Translations under genes and position numbers: made by a program | Notes under the pieces: model-generated | The model's database searches: none | The model's input: the letters and a program-made list of their open reading frames with translations, nothing else | What the model was told of the DNA's origin: nothing | Assembly: GCF_024494385.1 (NCBI RefSeq) | Contig: NZ_JAEVLT010000034.1 | Span: forward strand, 1-48,930 | Length of the DNA: 48,930 nucleotides | From: Bacillus sp. EB600 | Lineage (GTDB): Bacteria; Bacillota; Bacilli; Bacillales; Cytobacillaceae | Direction of reading: 5' to 3' | In this document: positions 1 through 8,886 of the stretch, piece after piece | Numbering within the stretch: the stretch's first letter is position 1 | How the letters are laid out: every line of letters starts with the position of its first letter

Positions 1-48
1 TTTTGTAAAAAATGCTCTATAAACAAGTTGAAAGGTACAAATACATCA

Positions 49-74
49 AAAAAAAACCGCAAGGGCAATGCGGT
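49..74 (-). terminator. Rho-independent terminator (leftward)
   Basis: ACCGCA (56-61) pairs with TGCGGT (69-74) and is preceded on the + strand by a run of A, so on the minus strand the hairpin is followed by a U-tract. It would end a leftward gene; none is seen to its right, so it may be a remnant or act on read-through. Confidence 0.55.
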
Positions 75-858
75 ACAAAAACTTCAAGGAATCTGACTAA
101 GTAATATACACACTTAATAAAAAGTATGCCTTAAAAAAACTTTGGTTAACCATGGTTCCAAAATTCTAACAGGGATATCGAAAATGAAGCCAGACAATCC
201 CCTTTCAAAGTAATAGAAAGAATGATACTGCGTATTTGAACTTATTATGCTTTTTATCTTTTCTCTTAGACCTTCTTTTCTTAGTACTAAATGAATGAAG
301 AAAGTATAAAATTTTAAATTAAAGTAGTTATAGCAATTCCCAGGCTTCTGAGCTATCTTGAAGTCACCACTTTTAACAAGAATTTTATCTATTTTAAGAT
401 TAAACGTTTATTTGTTTAAAGGGATATTAATAGAATAAAACCAATTAAAAAAATCGGAGAGAAATACAGAAATTCCTGAAATTTTAAAAGATGTCGTTTT
501 GTTGTGGTGTTATCCAGGCCTCCGCATCCTTTTCCAGCCGAATAGGATATACTAAAGAAATCACTCGAACAAAACACAAGTTTTGTTGCGAATTACTAAT
601 AAATCTTCAATCGGGGTAAAATGAAAAATTCATTACTTTACTGCTTTATTAATTAACCTTATGTTTTTTGAGTTATTTGGTTCATTTTATTCTTTTTTCG
701 TATTAAATCACCTTTTGAATTCTAATGGTGAATTTTGAATCTAATTTCAAACGCTATATCTGGTAGTAACTCAATCTGACTAAATCGACAAAAAGAAATT
801 TTAATTAGATTATATTTTAATAGAAACCTGACCATACTATTTTTGCAGTTTAAAATAG
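75..858. other. AT-rich intergenic stretch without recognisable gene
   Basis: No open frame with a ribosome binding site or recognisable homology was found on either strand. The motif TGGTGAATTTTGAATC at about 725-740 recurs at about 2824-2839, showing that it shares repeat material with the region after the amidase gene. Confidence 0.5.
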
Positions 859-873
859 ATGGAGGTTATTAAA

Positions 874-2088
874 TTGATAATACTCAGAATAAAAAATTCA
901 AGAATAAGTAAATTACTTTCCATTATCTGCATTATGACATTACCTTTTATTCAACCTGAAAAAGATCAACCGGCTTATGCAAACGCCTCTTCTACACAGG
1001 GGACGGTTATTGCAACCGATCTTAATGTCCGGAAAGCTGCAGACAGTTCAAGTAAGATCATTGGCCTAGCTCATAAAGAAGACACTTTTGAAATCATTCA
1101 GACTCAGAATGGCTGGGATCAAATTTTACTATCAAATAACCAAACTGGGTGGGTTAATGATGCTTACATAATAACTGCTGAAGATACCGAAGCAATCGTC
1201 GTAGCTCCTGTTTTGAACATACGTGAAGAGCCTGGGCTATCTAGTCAAGTTGTAGGCCAATTAAAATCAGGAGAAAAAATCACCATCCATGAAGAACAAG
1301 GTGAATGGGCCAAAATTGTATCTCCTTCTGGTGTTAGCGGGTGGGTGAACGAATATTACATCACTAAAAATACACCTAGCAAACATCAAACTCAACCTGT
1401 TGGCCCGACATCAAAGACAACACCCAGTCATACAACAGATAAAAACAGTATGACCCAATCAAGGAATTCAACCAGTACGTCAGGTACACAAATGACGACC
1501 CAATCCATTAATACAGTTCTTAAGCAAAATAGTCAGGAGCCTCTTAAAGGGAAAACCATTGTGCTTGATCCAGGACATGGTGGGAAAGATGATGGAACAA
1601 CAAGCTATGTTGGAACTCATGAAAAAACTTTAACCTTAGAAACAGCTCAAATTGTTAAACAAAAGCTAAAAAATGCAGGTGCCAATGTCATTATGACTCG
1701 GACCAACGATACTTTTATTCCTTTACAACAAAGGGCAGAAATATCCAACAAAAACCATGCGGATGCTTTTATAAGTTTTCATTACAATTGGTCAAACGAC
1801 ACATCGGTAAATGGTGTGACTGATTTTTACTATCAAAAATCGAAAGATAACGAATTAGCTTCGGATGTTTTAAATGAGGTTGTCAAAGCAACGAAATTAA
1901 ATAACATTGGAACAAGATTCGACGACTTGAGTGTTTTACGAAACAACTTACAACCAAGTACCCTAATTGAACTTGGTTTCCTTTCTAGTAAAAAAGATGA
2001 TCCTGTTGTTGAAAGCTCTACTTACCGTGAAAACGTAGCTAAAGGGGTTTACCTCGGATTGCTCGATTACTTTTCAAACAAGAAATAA
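874..2088 (+). CDS. N-acetylmuramoyl-L-alanine amidase, two SH3b domains + Amidase_3
   Basis: Secreted cell-wall hydrolase of 404 aa that should cleave the amide bond between MurNAc and L-Ala. TTG at 874 is chosen as start because ATGGAGGT (859-866) is its ribosome binding site; an ATG at 859 would lie inside it. A hydrophobic N-terminus ending near PAYA-NA is a likely signal peptide. Two bacterial SH3 repeats follow (about 43-100 and 105-165), each with LNxR and GW-V motifs, then a Ser/Thr/Gln-rich linker. The zinc amidase domain runs from about 228: DPGHGG (232-237), a Glu in THEKTLTLE, SFHYN, and the catalytic Glu in LIELGF (E366) are all present. It looks intact and is a single-gene unit with its own terminator. 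It could be a sporulation/germination or autolysin type; the domain call is firm, the role is not. Confidence 0.92.
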   Translation: MIILRIKNSRISKLLSIICIMTLPFIQPEKDQPAYANASSTQGTVIATDLNVRKAADSSSKIIGLAHKEDTFEIIQTQNGWDQILLSNNQTGWVNDAYIITAEDTEAIVVAPVLNIREEPGLSSQVVGQLKSGEKITIHEEQGEWAKIVSPSGVSGWVNEYYITKNTPSKHQTQPVGPTSKTTPSHTTDKNSMTQSRNSTSTSGTQMTTQSINTVLKQNSQEPLKGKTIVLDPGHGGKDDGTTSYVGTHEKTLTLETAQIVKQKLKNAGANVIMTRTNDTFIPLQQRAEISNKNHADAFISFHYNWSNDTSVNGVTDFYYQKSKDNELASDVLNEVVKATKLNNIGTRFDDLSVLRNNLQPSTLIELGFLSSKKDDPVVESSTYRENVAKGVYLGLLDYFSNKK

Positions 2089-2136
2089 GCAACTTTGGAA
2101 CCGGAGATATTCTAAAGACTCACTTTGAATGGACCG

Positions 2137-2172
2137 GAAAAGGGCTCAGCAACTTTGCCGAGCCCTTTTTAA
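2137..2172 (+). terminator. Rho-independent terminator of the amidase gene
   Basis: AAAAGGGCTC-GC / GC-GAGCCCTTTTT forms a strong GC stem with a short AACTTT-type loop followed by a T-run, about 50 bp after the amidase stop. Confidence 0.85.
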
Positions 2173-2213
2173 ATATTTAATTTAAAATAGAGGTTTTCTG
2201 CCAAAAAAATAGA

Positions 2214-2280
2214 GCATACTAGCTCCCGTTTAATATCAGCTCCACCTACGCTGAATACCGTGATGGACACACTTACCATC
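2214..2280. repeat. Dispersed repeat, copy A
   Basis: This 67-bp segment, from GCATACTAGCTCCC to the TACCATC end, matches 2856-2919 apart from a short indel and a few substitutions. The core CCACCTACGCTGAATACC is identical. No reading frame accounts for it, and its function is unknown. Confidence 0.7.
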
Positions 2281-2398
2281 CAACCCATTGTCATTATATT
2301 GGATAAGCGTTAAATAAGAACAAACAAGGTATTAACAATTTATGAAGATGTTATTAAAAGTAACATTCTTTTGATTGATCTGTTTTATGAGTTTTAGT

Positions 2399-2554
2399 TC
2401 AATGTTCCGAATAAGGCATTTTTTCTATTTCTGAAATATGGACTAGTTCAATATGGTGTTTACTTCCTTTTTCCTTTAATTCACAATAATCGCTGGTGTA
2501 CCTAAAAATAATAACGTACTCTTTTCCATGAAATAAAACGTGATCGCCTACCAT
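2399..2554 (-). CDS. Small hypothetical protein, 51 aa
   Basis: A minus-strand frame starts at ATG (2554) behind a good AGGTGAT ribosome binding site and ends at 2399. It begins MVGDHVLFHGKEYVIIFRYT and ends acidic. The VGDHVLFHGKEYVI opening looks like a small beta-barrel (KOW/SH3-like) fold, but I do not recognise a family. It lies between the two copies of the 65-bp repeat and is a stand-alone gene. Its coding nature rests on the ribosome binding site and protein-like composition only. Confidence 0.55.
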   Translation of the reverse strand: MVGDHVLFHGKEYVIIFRYTSDYCELKEKGSKHHIELVHISEIEKMPYSEH

Positions 2555-2601
2555 TTTGTATCACCTCATTTTTATTTACATACGAATACGGATAACAGGA
2601 C

Positions 2602-2636
2602 AAAAAAGGACGGCTATTATAATAAGCCGTCTTTGT
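2602..2636. terminator. Hairpin, possible bidirectional terminator
   Basis: GACGGCT (2609-2615) pairs with AGCCGTC (2625-2631), with an A-run on the left and CTTTG on the right. It sits upstream of the leftward small gene at 2399-2554. Confidence 0.45.
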
Positions 2637-2855
2637 GAGCAGTAATTACATGACTTGACAGTAATTCTATTATAATAGAAATTTTCAAATAATTCTATTA
2701 ATTTTATGTAAAATACAGGAAAAAACTATTAAATTATAGTTTTATTTATGACTCCCTTTAGTTTTTTGTGCTTTTTTGTCCTTTTTTATTAATTCTTGTA
2801 CCTTTTCAAGACTAACATTCTATTGGTGAATTTTGAATCCAGAAACAAAATAAGG

Positions 2856-2919
2856 GCATACTAGCTCCCTAGTACCAGCCCCACCTACGCTGAATACCAT
2901 GATGGACACACGTACCATC
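2856..2919. repeat. Dispersed repeat, copy B
   Basis: Direct-orientation copy of 2214-2280. It is preceded at about 2824-2839 by the TGGTGAATTTTGAATC motif also found near 725. Confidence 0.7.
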
Positions 2920-3279
2920 TGCCCCAATTTAATCATAAATGAAATCGCTTACATACGCAAATTATTTGCTCATGAAGGAAAAGGGAACATGTTAAGTCCT
3001 AGTGCAATTCCTTTCGACGAATGGATACCTCTTTCTAGACGTATAGAATTGCCCTGTATTGCAGCCTGATGGGTATTTGCCTAATTGTGTTATACAAAAG
3101 TGTTATACAAAGGAGTCCTTATGAAGAATAGGGATTTTTCCAAGTAATCCTTAGACTTACGAAATATAATAATTATGGGTCATAAGGTAAGACCATTCTT
3201 TCTTGAATAATTTGTACGGATTTAGAAAAGGACAGCTTGAGGGGAATACGATCCTGCACCAGAAGACGAAGAATAGTAA

Positions 3280-3522
3280 GGGGCTACACATGTTTTTCGC
3301 TGTTGTCCCTGTTTATCTTTGGGTTTCTGTAACTGCATGGACCCTTGTGGCAATGATTTTCTTAAAACAAGTTGTAAGCATTTTCACTTTCTCTTGCCGC
3401 TTGATAAAGGTACCCAGTGTAATCGCTTCAAATGCATGCGGTTAGAAAAGCATTTGAGGAAATTCCCGCAAAATGTTGTAGAACCAACCTTCCTTAATTT
3501 TATATTGATAATTATATCGTAG
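3280..3522 (+). other. Cys-rich open frame, possible degraded spore/coat-type gene
   Basis: This frame is open from the stop at 3277 to 3522 and encodes a strikingly Cys-rich stretch (CCPC, CNCMDPCGNDF, further single Cys). No ribosome binding site precedes a start codon, and the 3' end runs into the promoter/operator of the next gene, so if it was a gene it is now damaged. Cys-rich proteins with short CxC clusters are common in Bacillus coats and exosporia, but I cannot assign a family. An overlapping frame at 3203-3445 is hydrophobic and equally unsupported. Confidence 0.25.
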
Positions 3523-3534
3523 TACGATATAATT
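3505..3534 (+). promoter_or_regulatory. Sigma-A promoter with perfect MarR-type palindrome
   Basis: TTGATA (3505-3510), a 17-nt spacer and TATAAT (3528-3533) make a near-consensus promoter. Overlapping spacer and -10 is a perfect 25-bp palindrome (3510-3534): arm AATTATATCGTA, one central G, then its reverse complement. It reads toward the tiny membrane-peptide gene at 3629. The same layout recurs at 4391 and, on the minus strand, at 13617-13645. Confidence 0.8.
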
Positions 3535-3628
3535 TTGAGTGTAAACCACCACCGATTCCTAGTGTTTCTTGGAATAGGGCATATGCAAGTAAAACATAAG
3601 AGGAATGATTGACAAGGGAGGAACGAAA

Positions 3629-3748
3629 ATGCATTGGTTTAACTCTTCAGTTATCATCTTTTTTGCTGCAACCGCTTTTGACCTTGTGATTTACCAATCA
3701 ATTGAAATTTTCCACGCTTTCATGCATGTTATTCAGAATAGACAATAG
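3629..3748 (+). CDS. Tiny single-pass membrane peptide, 39 aa, MarR-linked
   Basis: ATG at 3629 follows a GGGAGG ribosome binding site (about 3616-3621). The 39-aa product is one hydrophobic segment (about residues 6-22) followed by YQSIEIFHAFMHVI and a short basic tail. A homologue lies at 13430-13555 with the shared core QSIEI-x-HA-x-M. Both are beside a MarR gene, and both promoters carry the same palindrome. This conservation argues strongly that it is a real gene although too short for standard calling. Its function is unknown. Membrane insertion is inferred from hydrophobicity only. Confidence 0.72.
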   Translation: MHWFNSSVIIFFAATAFDLVIYQSIEIFHAFMHVIQNRQ

Positions 3749-3810
3749 TTAATTTTGTATTTTTACAAATATTTTAAATGCAATCAGTGTTAAGCCAAAT
3801 GAAAAATAGC

Positions 3811-3831
3811 AAAAAAACCCCTTTAAAGGGG
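3811..3831 (-). terminator. Terminator of marR copy 1
   Basis: CCCCTTTAAAGGGG (3818-3831) is a perfect palindrome. On the minus strand it is followed by a run of seven U, placed after the stop of the leftward MarR gene (3964). Confidence 0.65.
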
Positions 3832-3963
3832 CATTAGCTGGAATATAATCTTGTCTTTTCACCCGAATGTCAAACACTTCTTGTATGCGTTAGATACATG
3901 AATCATCCTAACACCAATTGACAAGTATTCTAATATGGAAATATATTACTGGATAGAAGTGTA

Positions 3964-4365
3964 TTATTCATTTACATCGAATTTTTTTAAGAATTTTATA
4001 CGATTAATTTCTTCGAGATGGGCTTCTGATAACCTCTCCAATATTTCTTTTCCTTTCTGAGTTACTTCAACAAGGACACTACGCCCATCTTCTGGATTCT
4101 TTCTTCGAGTAACGAAACCCAATTGTTCACACCGATCTATTAAGCCAACACATGCATGATGTGTGATTTGTAATCGTTCCGATAGCTCCCGAGGAGTTGC
4201 AAAGTCTTTTTCTGGAAGTCCCATGATTGCGAGTAGCAGCTGATGCTGTTGAGGTGTAAGTCCAAGTTCCCGAGCTGCGGTTTCACTAAAGTTAAGAAAT
4301 TTACGCAATTGATACCTAAACTCTGACAAGAATATATAAACATCTTTCGACATCGTCGTCTTCAT
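3964..4365 (-). CDS. MarR-family transcriptional regulator, copy 1
   Basis: A 133-aa winged-helix repressor-type protein. The N-terminal helix carries the dimerisation region, the middle (LTPQQHQLLLAI ... ATPRELSERLQITHHAC) is the helix-turn-helix, and NPEDGRSVLVEVTQKG is the beta-wing with its conserved D-x-R. It shares most of its sequence with the regulator at 13705-14100. It is divergent from sat, and the 134-bp gap between them carries a promoter-overlapping palindrome. The likely role is to repress sat, possibly itself, and the peptide gene 3629-3748 by blocking RNA polymerase. The inducing ligand cannot be read from the sequence. No Cys is found at the position expected for OhrR-type peroxide sensing. 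Confidence 0.9.
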   Translation of the reverse strand: MKTTMSKDVYIFLSEFRYQLRKFLNFSETAARELGLTPQQHQLLLAIMGLPEKDFATPRELSERLQITHHACVGLIDRCEQLGFVTRRKNPEDGRSVLVEVTQKGKEILERLSEAHLEEINRIKFLKKFDVNE

Positions 4366-4390
4366 AAGTAATCAACCTTTCCTTTTTATA

Positions 4391-4419
4391 TTGATAAATA
4401 TATCTTAACACGATATACT
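4391..4419 (+). promoter_or_regulatory. sat promoter with MarR-type operator
   Basis: TTGATA (4391-4396), a 17-nt spacer and TATACT (4414-4419) lie in the marR/sat gap and read toward sat. Half sites TATATCTTA (4399-4407) and CACGATATA (4409-4417) flank a central A, an imperfect version of the 3510-3534 palindrome. Similarity extends past the palindrome (TTTTATATTGATAA on the left, AGTGTAA on the right), as expected of a duplicated promoter. Confidence 0.75.
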
Positions 4420-4498
4420 TTTTAAGTGTAATCACTTCTATTTTGATGAATTTTCTCGGAATTATTCATTTTACTATTTTCACTAGGAGGAAAAAAGG

Positions 4499-5668
4499 AT
4501 GGTTCTTAGTTTACCACATGGAGGAAAATTAATTGACCAAATTGTAAGGGATTCAATAGAAAAAGCACGATTAGTAAAAGAAGCTCAATCTATGGTTAAA
4601 ATTACTATCGATTCTGCTAATTTAAACGATATTCAATGTATTGGCATTGGGGCATTTTCTCCACTTAATGGTTTTATGCAGGAAGAAGATTATTTGAGTG
4701 TTGTCACAAACATGAGGTTAAAATCTAACTTAATTTGGAGTATACCTGTTACGTTAGCCGTTACGGAAGAACAAAGCCAATCAATTCGTTTAGATGATAC
4801 TGTAGCACTTGAGACAGAAGACGGAAAAATTCATGCGGTGTTAAAAGTACTGGATAAATATAAACCAGATAAAAAACTGGAAGCACAAAATGTATATAAA
4901 ACAACTGATATTACTCATCCAGGGGTCAAAAGGATTATGGAACGTCCTAATGTATATCTAGGAGGAGAAATCAAAGTTCTTAATGAACCAACTGGAGAGC
5001 CATTCCAACCCTTTTTCTTTAAACCAAGTGAAACAAGAGAACTTTTTCAGAAAAAAGGTTGGAAAACAGTCGTCGGCTTCCAAACTAGAAACCCAGTCCA
5101 TAGAGCCCACGAATATATCCAGAAAACAGCTTTGGAAGTTGTTGACGGACTGTTTCTTAATCCTCTAGTGGGAGAAACGAAATCAGACGACATCCCAGCT
5201 GATATTAGAATGGAAAGCTATCAAGTATTGTTAAAAAATTATTATCCATCTAATCGAAGTATGCTGGGAATTTTTCCAGCTGCAATGCGGTATGCAGGTC
5301 CGAGGGAGGCTGTGTACCATGCGATGATACGTAAAAATTATGGATGTACCCACTTTATTGTTGGCCGTGACCACGCAGGGGTTGGAAATTACTATGGAAC
5401 GTACGAAGCGCAAGAAATTTTCAGTCAGTTTACTAAGCAAGAATTAGGAATTGAGCTTTTCTTTTTTGAACACAGTTTTTATTGTAAAAAATGTGAGGGA
5501 ATGGCTTCTCATAAAACATGTCCACATGGTGATAACGATCGTATTATTCTTTCAGGAACCAAGGTAAGAAAAATGTTGGCAAAGGGAATTATGCCTCCTC
5601 CAGAGTTTTCTCGTCCAGAAGTAGTCAAGGTTTTAATTAATGGATTAAAACAAAAACACCACGCCTAA
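4499..5668 (+). CDS. sat: Sulfate adenylyltransferase (ATP sulfurylase)
   Basis: Converts sulfate and ATP to adenosine 5'-phosphosulfate, the first step of assimilatory sulfate reduction, in the cytoplasm. The 389-aa length fits the Bacillus enzymes. The nucleotide-binding motif QTRNPVHRAHE, the later GRDHAG motif and the Cys cluster CKKCEGMASHKTCPH are all intact. The start at 4499 follows AGGAGG. In most bacilli sat sits in a cysH-type operon; here it stands with a decayed cysteine synthase gene and a menB-type gene, with a MarR operator over its promoter. No S-box or T-box leader is visible, so control by the adjacent MarR is the best inference. Confidence 0.95.
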   Translation: MVLSLPHGGKLIDQIVRDSIEKARLVKEAQSMVKITIDSANLNDIQCIGIGAFSPLNGFMQEEDYLSVVTNMRLKSNLIWSIPVTLAVTEEQSQSIRLDDTVALETEDGKIHAVLKVLDKYKPDKKLEAQNVYKTTDITHPGVKRIMERPNVYLGGEIKVLNEPTGEPFQPFFFKPSETRELFQKKGWKTVVGFQTRNPVHRAHEYIQKTALEVVDGLFLNPLVGETKSDDIPADIRMESYQVLLKNYYPSNRSMLGIFPAAMRYAGPREAVYHAMIRKNYGCTHFIVGRDHAGVGNYYGTYEAQEIFSQFTKQELGIELFFFEHSFYCKKCEGMASHKTCPHGDNDRIILSGTKVRKMLAKGIMPPPEFSRPEVVKVLINGLKQKHHA

Positions 5669-5696
5669 ACCCAAAAAAATTATAGGAGGTTTTAGC

Positions 5697-6668
5697 AATG
5701 GAAAAAAAATATAATACGGGTAGCCAATTACAATAAAGGATTGGCTCAGCCCCACTAGTTTAGCTCAATAGAATAGTCGTTTCAGAGAGTGCCAATGTTT
5801 ATTTAAAATTAGAATACTATACCCTGGGAGTAGTGTAAAAGATTGTATCGGGCTAGCCATGATTGAAGCACCTGAACAAAACGGTGATCTAAAACCAGGA
5901 GATATCATTATTGAGCCAACAAGTGGCAAAACGGTATTGGATTAGCTATGGTCGCTGCGGCAAAAGGTTATAAGATTGTTGTTTTGATGCCAGAAACAAT
6001 GAGCTTGGAACGCCGAAATTTGTTGTATGCCTACGAAGCTCAGTTAATTCCTATTCCCGGTGCTGAAGAGATGAAAGGGGCAATTAAAAGGGCAGAGAAA
6101 TTTTATAGATAAAGGATACTTTATGCCTTAGCATTTTGAAAATATGGCAAATCCAAAGGTTCATCGTGATACAACAGGGACTGAACTGGTTGAACAAGGA
6201 GAAACAATTGGTGGTATTGATGCTTTTGTTTCGGGGGTTGAAACAGGCGGCACGATTTCAGATGCAGGACCTGTACTAAAGGAAAAATATCCGAATATTA
6301 AGATTGTTGCTGTGGAACCAGCTACTTCCGCTATTCTTTCAGGTGGAAATCCTGGTCCCTATAAAATTCAAGGTTTAGGTGAAGGTTTTATCCCCAAGAC
6401 TCTAAACACCTCAGCTTATGATAAGGATATTACTGTTGAAGATCAGCAGGCTTTTGAAACTTCACGGAATGTCGCAAAAATGGAAGGAATACTTGGTGGC
6501 ATTTCTTCAGGTGCAGCCATTTATGCTGCCTTACAACTAGCTAAAAGAATGGGTAAAGGGAAAAATATCGTGGCCATCATTCCAAGTAACGGAGAAAGGT
6601 ACTTGAGCACACCTTTATATCAATTGAAGAAAACAACTAAAGGCAAAACCAAACCAATCCTTTTTTAA
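5697..6668 (+). pseudogene. cysK: Cysteine synthase (O-acetylserine lyase), multiply broken
   Basis: Translated across frames this reads as CysK. SSVKD with the PLP lysine (about 5830), GDIIIEPTSG, AMVAAAKGYKIVVLMPETMS and PGAEEMKGAIKRA are followed by the intact C-terminal part 6144-6668 with GVETGGTISDAG, EPATSAILSGG and GGISSGAA. The 5' part has an in-frame TAA 13 codons in, further stops, a frameshift at TSGK-T-G and another before 6144. A ribosome binding site precedes the ATG at 5697. A 174-aa C-terminal frame remains but lacks the PLP lysine, so activity is not expected. It lies 29 bp after sat, which suggests a former sat-cysK operon. Confidence 0.88.
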
Positions 6669-6731
6669 GAAATTTACCTTTCGAAAGGGAGTGGTTTGGT
6701 ACTAACTTGAAAACAAGAAAGGATGATTAAA

Positions 6732-7550
6732 ATGGAAATAGAATGGAAAACGGTAAAGATTTATGATGAAATCTTGTTTGAAACATGCCAAGGAATTGCT
6801 AAGATTACTATTAATCGCCCTCATGTACATAATGCTTTTACACCTAAGACTGTTGTTGAAATGATTGATGCTTTTTCAAGAGCAAGAGATGATTCTAATA
6901 TTGGTGTTATTATTCTTACAGGTGCAGGAGACAAAGCTTTTTGTTCTGGTGGGGATCAAACGGTTCGGGGTCATGGGGGTTATGTCGGTGAAGATCAGAT
7001 TCCACGGTTAAATGTCTTGGACCTTCAAAGACTAATACGTTTTATTCCGAAACCTGTTATAGCAATGGTCAATGGATTTGCAATTGGCGGTGGTCATGTT
7101 CTACATATAATATGCGATCTAACAATAGCTTCCGAAAATGCCATCTTCGGACAAACAGGGCCAAAAGTGGGAAGTTTTGATGCTGGATATGGAGCAGGTT
7201 ACTTAGCACGAATCATAGGTCATAAGAAGGCTCGTGAAATTTGGTACTTATGTCGTCAATACAGCGCGAAGGATGCGCTGGAAATGGGACTTGTTAACTC
7301 AGTTGTTCCTCTTGATCAACTTGAAGAAGAAACAATCAAATGGTCGAATGAAGTATTACAAAAAAGCGCAACAGCTATTCGTTTTTTAAAAGCATCTTTT
7401 AATGCCGATACCGATGGTTTGGCGGGCCTTCAACAATTAGGTGGAGATGCAACATTACTCTACTATACTACAGATGAAGCAAAAGAAGGAAGAGATGCTT
7501 TTAAAGAAAAAAGAATTCCGGAATTCAAAAAATTCCCGAAATTTCCTTAA
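6732..7550 (+). CDS. menB: 1,4-dihydroxy-2-naphthoyl-CoA synthase (MenB-type crotonase)
   Basis: Ring-closing enzyme of menaquinone synthesis. From ATG 6732 (AAAGGATGA at good spacing) it is 272 aa, the normal MenB length. MenB-specific motifs are present: FCSGGDQTVRGHGGY, GGGHVLHIICDLTIA, FGQTGPKVGSFDAGYGAGY, IWYLCRQY and YYTTDEAKEGRDAF near the C-terminus. An upstream ATG at 6723 overlaps the ribosome binding site and is rejected. In bacilli menB normally sits in a menFDHBEC cluster; here no other men gene is present and it follows sat-cysK, so it is either a second copy or a displaced one. Substitutions such as HIICD and DAGYG instead of the usual VVCD and DGGYG suggest drift but leave the fold and active site intact. 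Confidence 0.9.
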   Translation: MEIEWKTVKIYDEILFETCQGIAKITINRPHVHNAFTPKTVVEMIDAFSRARDDSNIGVIILTGAGDKAFCSGGDQTVRGHGGYVGEDQIPRLNVLDLQRLIRFIPKPVIAMVNGFAIGGGHVLHIICDLTIASENAIFGQTGPKVGSFDAGYGAGYLARIIGHKKAREIWYLCRQYSAKDALEMGLVNSVVPLDQLEEETIKWSNEVLQKSATAIRFLKASFNADTDGLAGLQQLGGDATLLYYTTDEAKEGRDAFKEKRIPEFKKFPKFP

Positions 7551-7608
7551 TTGAAGGCTATAAAAGAAGTAGATCCCTCAGCAAAAGCAGATGATTTCTT
7601 CGATATGT

Positions 7609-7643
7609 AAAAAAGGGTACCCCAAAATTGAGGTGCCTTTTTT
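7609..7643 (+). terminator. Terminator after menB
   Basis: AAAAAGGG-ACC pairs with GGTGCCTTTTTT across a CCCAAAATTGA loop. Just before it, in frame after the menB stop, lies a short open stretch ending in ADDFFDM, possibly the tail of a lost gene. Confidence 0.75.
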
Positions 7644-8026
7644 AACGCATTTAAAGGTATATTTTAGACATTTCAAACTTTCAGGTATTAAAACATTACT
7701 TTATAAAAATAACAGCTAAATTGGCCCGTCTTTGCAGGTAATCCACCGCTTGCTGCGATACCTGTCTCAAGGAATCGGCTTTTTTGATTTTACTAAACAA
7801 AGTGTCATACCTTTAACAAACACTCTACCTAACTTACATTCGATAAATAAAAGATTTGTTGGTTTTTTTTCCAATAAGATAATAATCGAAGTCGAATTGG
7901 TAATCAGAAGTTCACTCTATTACATAAGGGGCAGATATAACCAAATATTCAAGTGTTCTAGGCATAAATCTAATCAGCAAATTTCCTTTTACATATAATA
8001 TGGAAGTTTTGAGGAGGGATAATCAA
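7644..8026. other. Intergenic region before the coat gene
   Basis: No supported gene. A + frame (7732-7998) lacks a ribosome binding site and has random composition. On the minus strand a short stretch reads LRQVSQQAVDYLQRRAN (about 7725-7780), which looks protein-like and may be a gene remnant, but it is too short to assign. Confidence 0.35.
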
Positions 8027-8776
8027 ATGGATAACTACAATTTGGAACCGTTGATTGGAAAAGAAATACAAGTTAATAACCATGGTCCCAATTCCCTATT
8101 CGGGAAATTGTTACATGTCGGCTCTGACTTTCTAGTGATTAACGTAAAAGATGATGGTGTTGTATACACAAATATAAGACATGTCACAAATATCAGTTTG
8201 AAAATGATGATTGAGGAGCCAAATACAGAAGAACAACAAACTTCATTCATTACTGCAGATAACTTTGCACAACTTTTGGAAAAATTAAAATATTCATTCT
8301 TACAGGTGAATCGGGGTCCTGAAGCAATTTTAGGGATGCTTTTGGAAACGCATAACGATTGGATTACTCTATCTGATACTATGCAATCATTATTTGTTAT
8401 CCCAACTTTCCATATTAAATTAGTTACCATGGGTAGCGAAAGTCAATTAAATAATCTAAAGGCTGAAGGTGAAGAAAATAAACAAAGTGAATCTAGTAGT
8501 CAGACCAATGAAAACAACGATTCAGAACGAGAAGATAATCAGGAAACTCCGAATACTGACTCAGAACCTACTGAAGATAACCAGGAAACTCTGAATGCTG
8601 ACTCAGAACCTACTGAAGATTATCAGAAAAGGTTAGAAGAGGAAAAAAGCATCAGTGAAGATTCATCCAGTTCACTACTAAAACTAGCACGGAGTAACTC
8701 AGTACCGCCAGGAACAAGGGTAAAACTACCACCGTTAGATCCAAAACCACCAAAACCAAAACCGCCAAAGCCCTAA
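8027..8776 (+). CDS. CotB-like spore coat protein
   Basis: A 249-aa protein starting at ATG 8027 behind GAGGAGGG; the upstream ATG at 8000 has no ribosome binding site. Two Sm-like repeats of the kind found in CotB are visible: about residues 6-55 (GPNSLFGKLLHVGSDFLVIN ... IRHVTNIS) and about 85-135 (GPEAILGMLLETHNDWITL). A low-complexity acidic part follows with two near-identical units around TDSEPTEDNQET / ADSEPTEDYQ, then a Pro/Lys tail (PPKPKPPKP). Bacillus subtilis CotB is an outer coat protein with this domain style and a charged C-terminus. The role in this organism is inferred from domain type; the tail differs from CotB's Ser-rich tail. Confidence 0.72.
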   Translation: MDNYNLEPLIGKEIQVNNHGPNSLFGKLLHVGSDFLVINVKDDGVVYTNIRHVTNISLKMMIEEPNTEEQQTSFITADNFAQLLEKLKYSFLQVNRGPEAILGMLLETHNDWITLSDTMQSLFVIPTFHIKLVTMGSESQLNNLKAEGEENKQSESSSQTNENNDSEREDNQETPNTDSEPTEDNQETLNADSEPTEDYQKRLEEEKSISEDSSSSLLKLARSNSVPPGTRVKLPPLDPKPPKPKPPKP

Positions 8777-8886
8777 CTAGTGCTATAAGTAAAAACAGAA
8801 TCAACCAGGTATACCGATATTTGATAACATATTTTCACACCACCAAGGTTCACAATTTCCTGATCCTTACATACTCCCTGCTCCAG

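Noticed and set aside
4366..4498. Possible S-box or T-box leader before sat
   Set aside because: The gap is too short and contains no leader-like stems or terminator; only the promoter/operator is visible.
7732..7998. 88-codon + strand open frame
   Set aside because: No ribosome binding site, random-looking composition and no recognisable motif.
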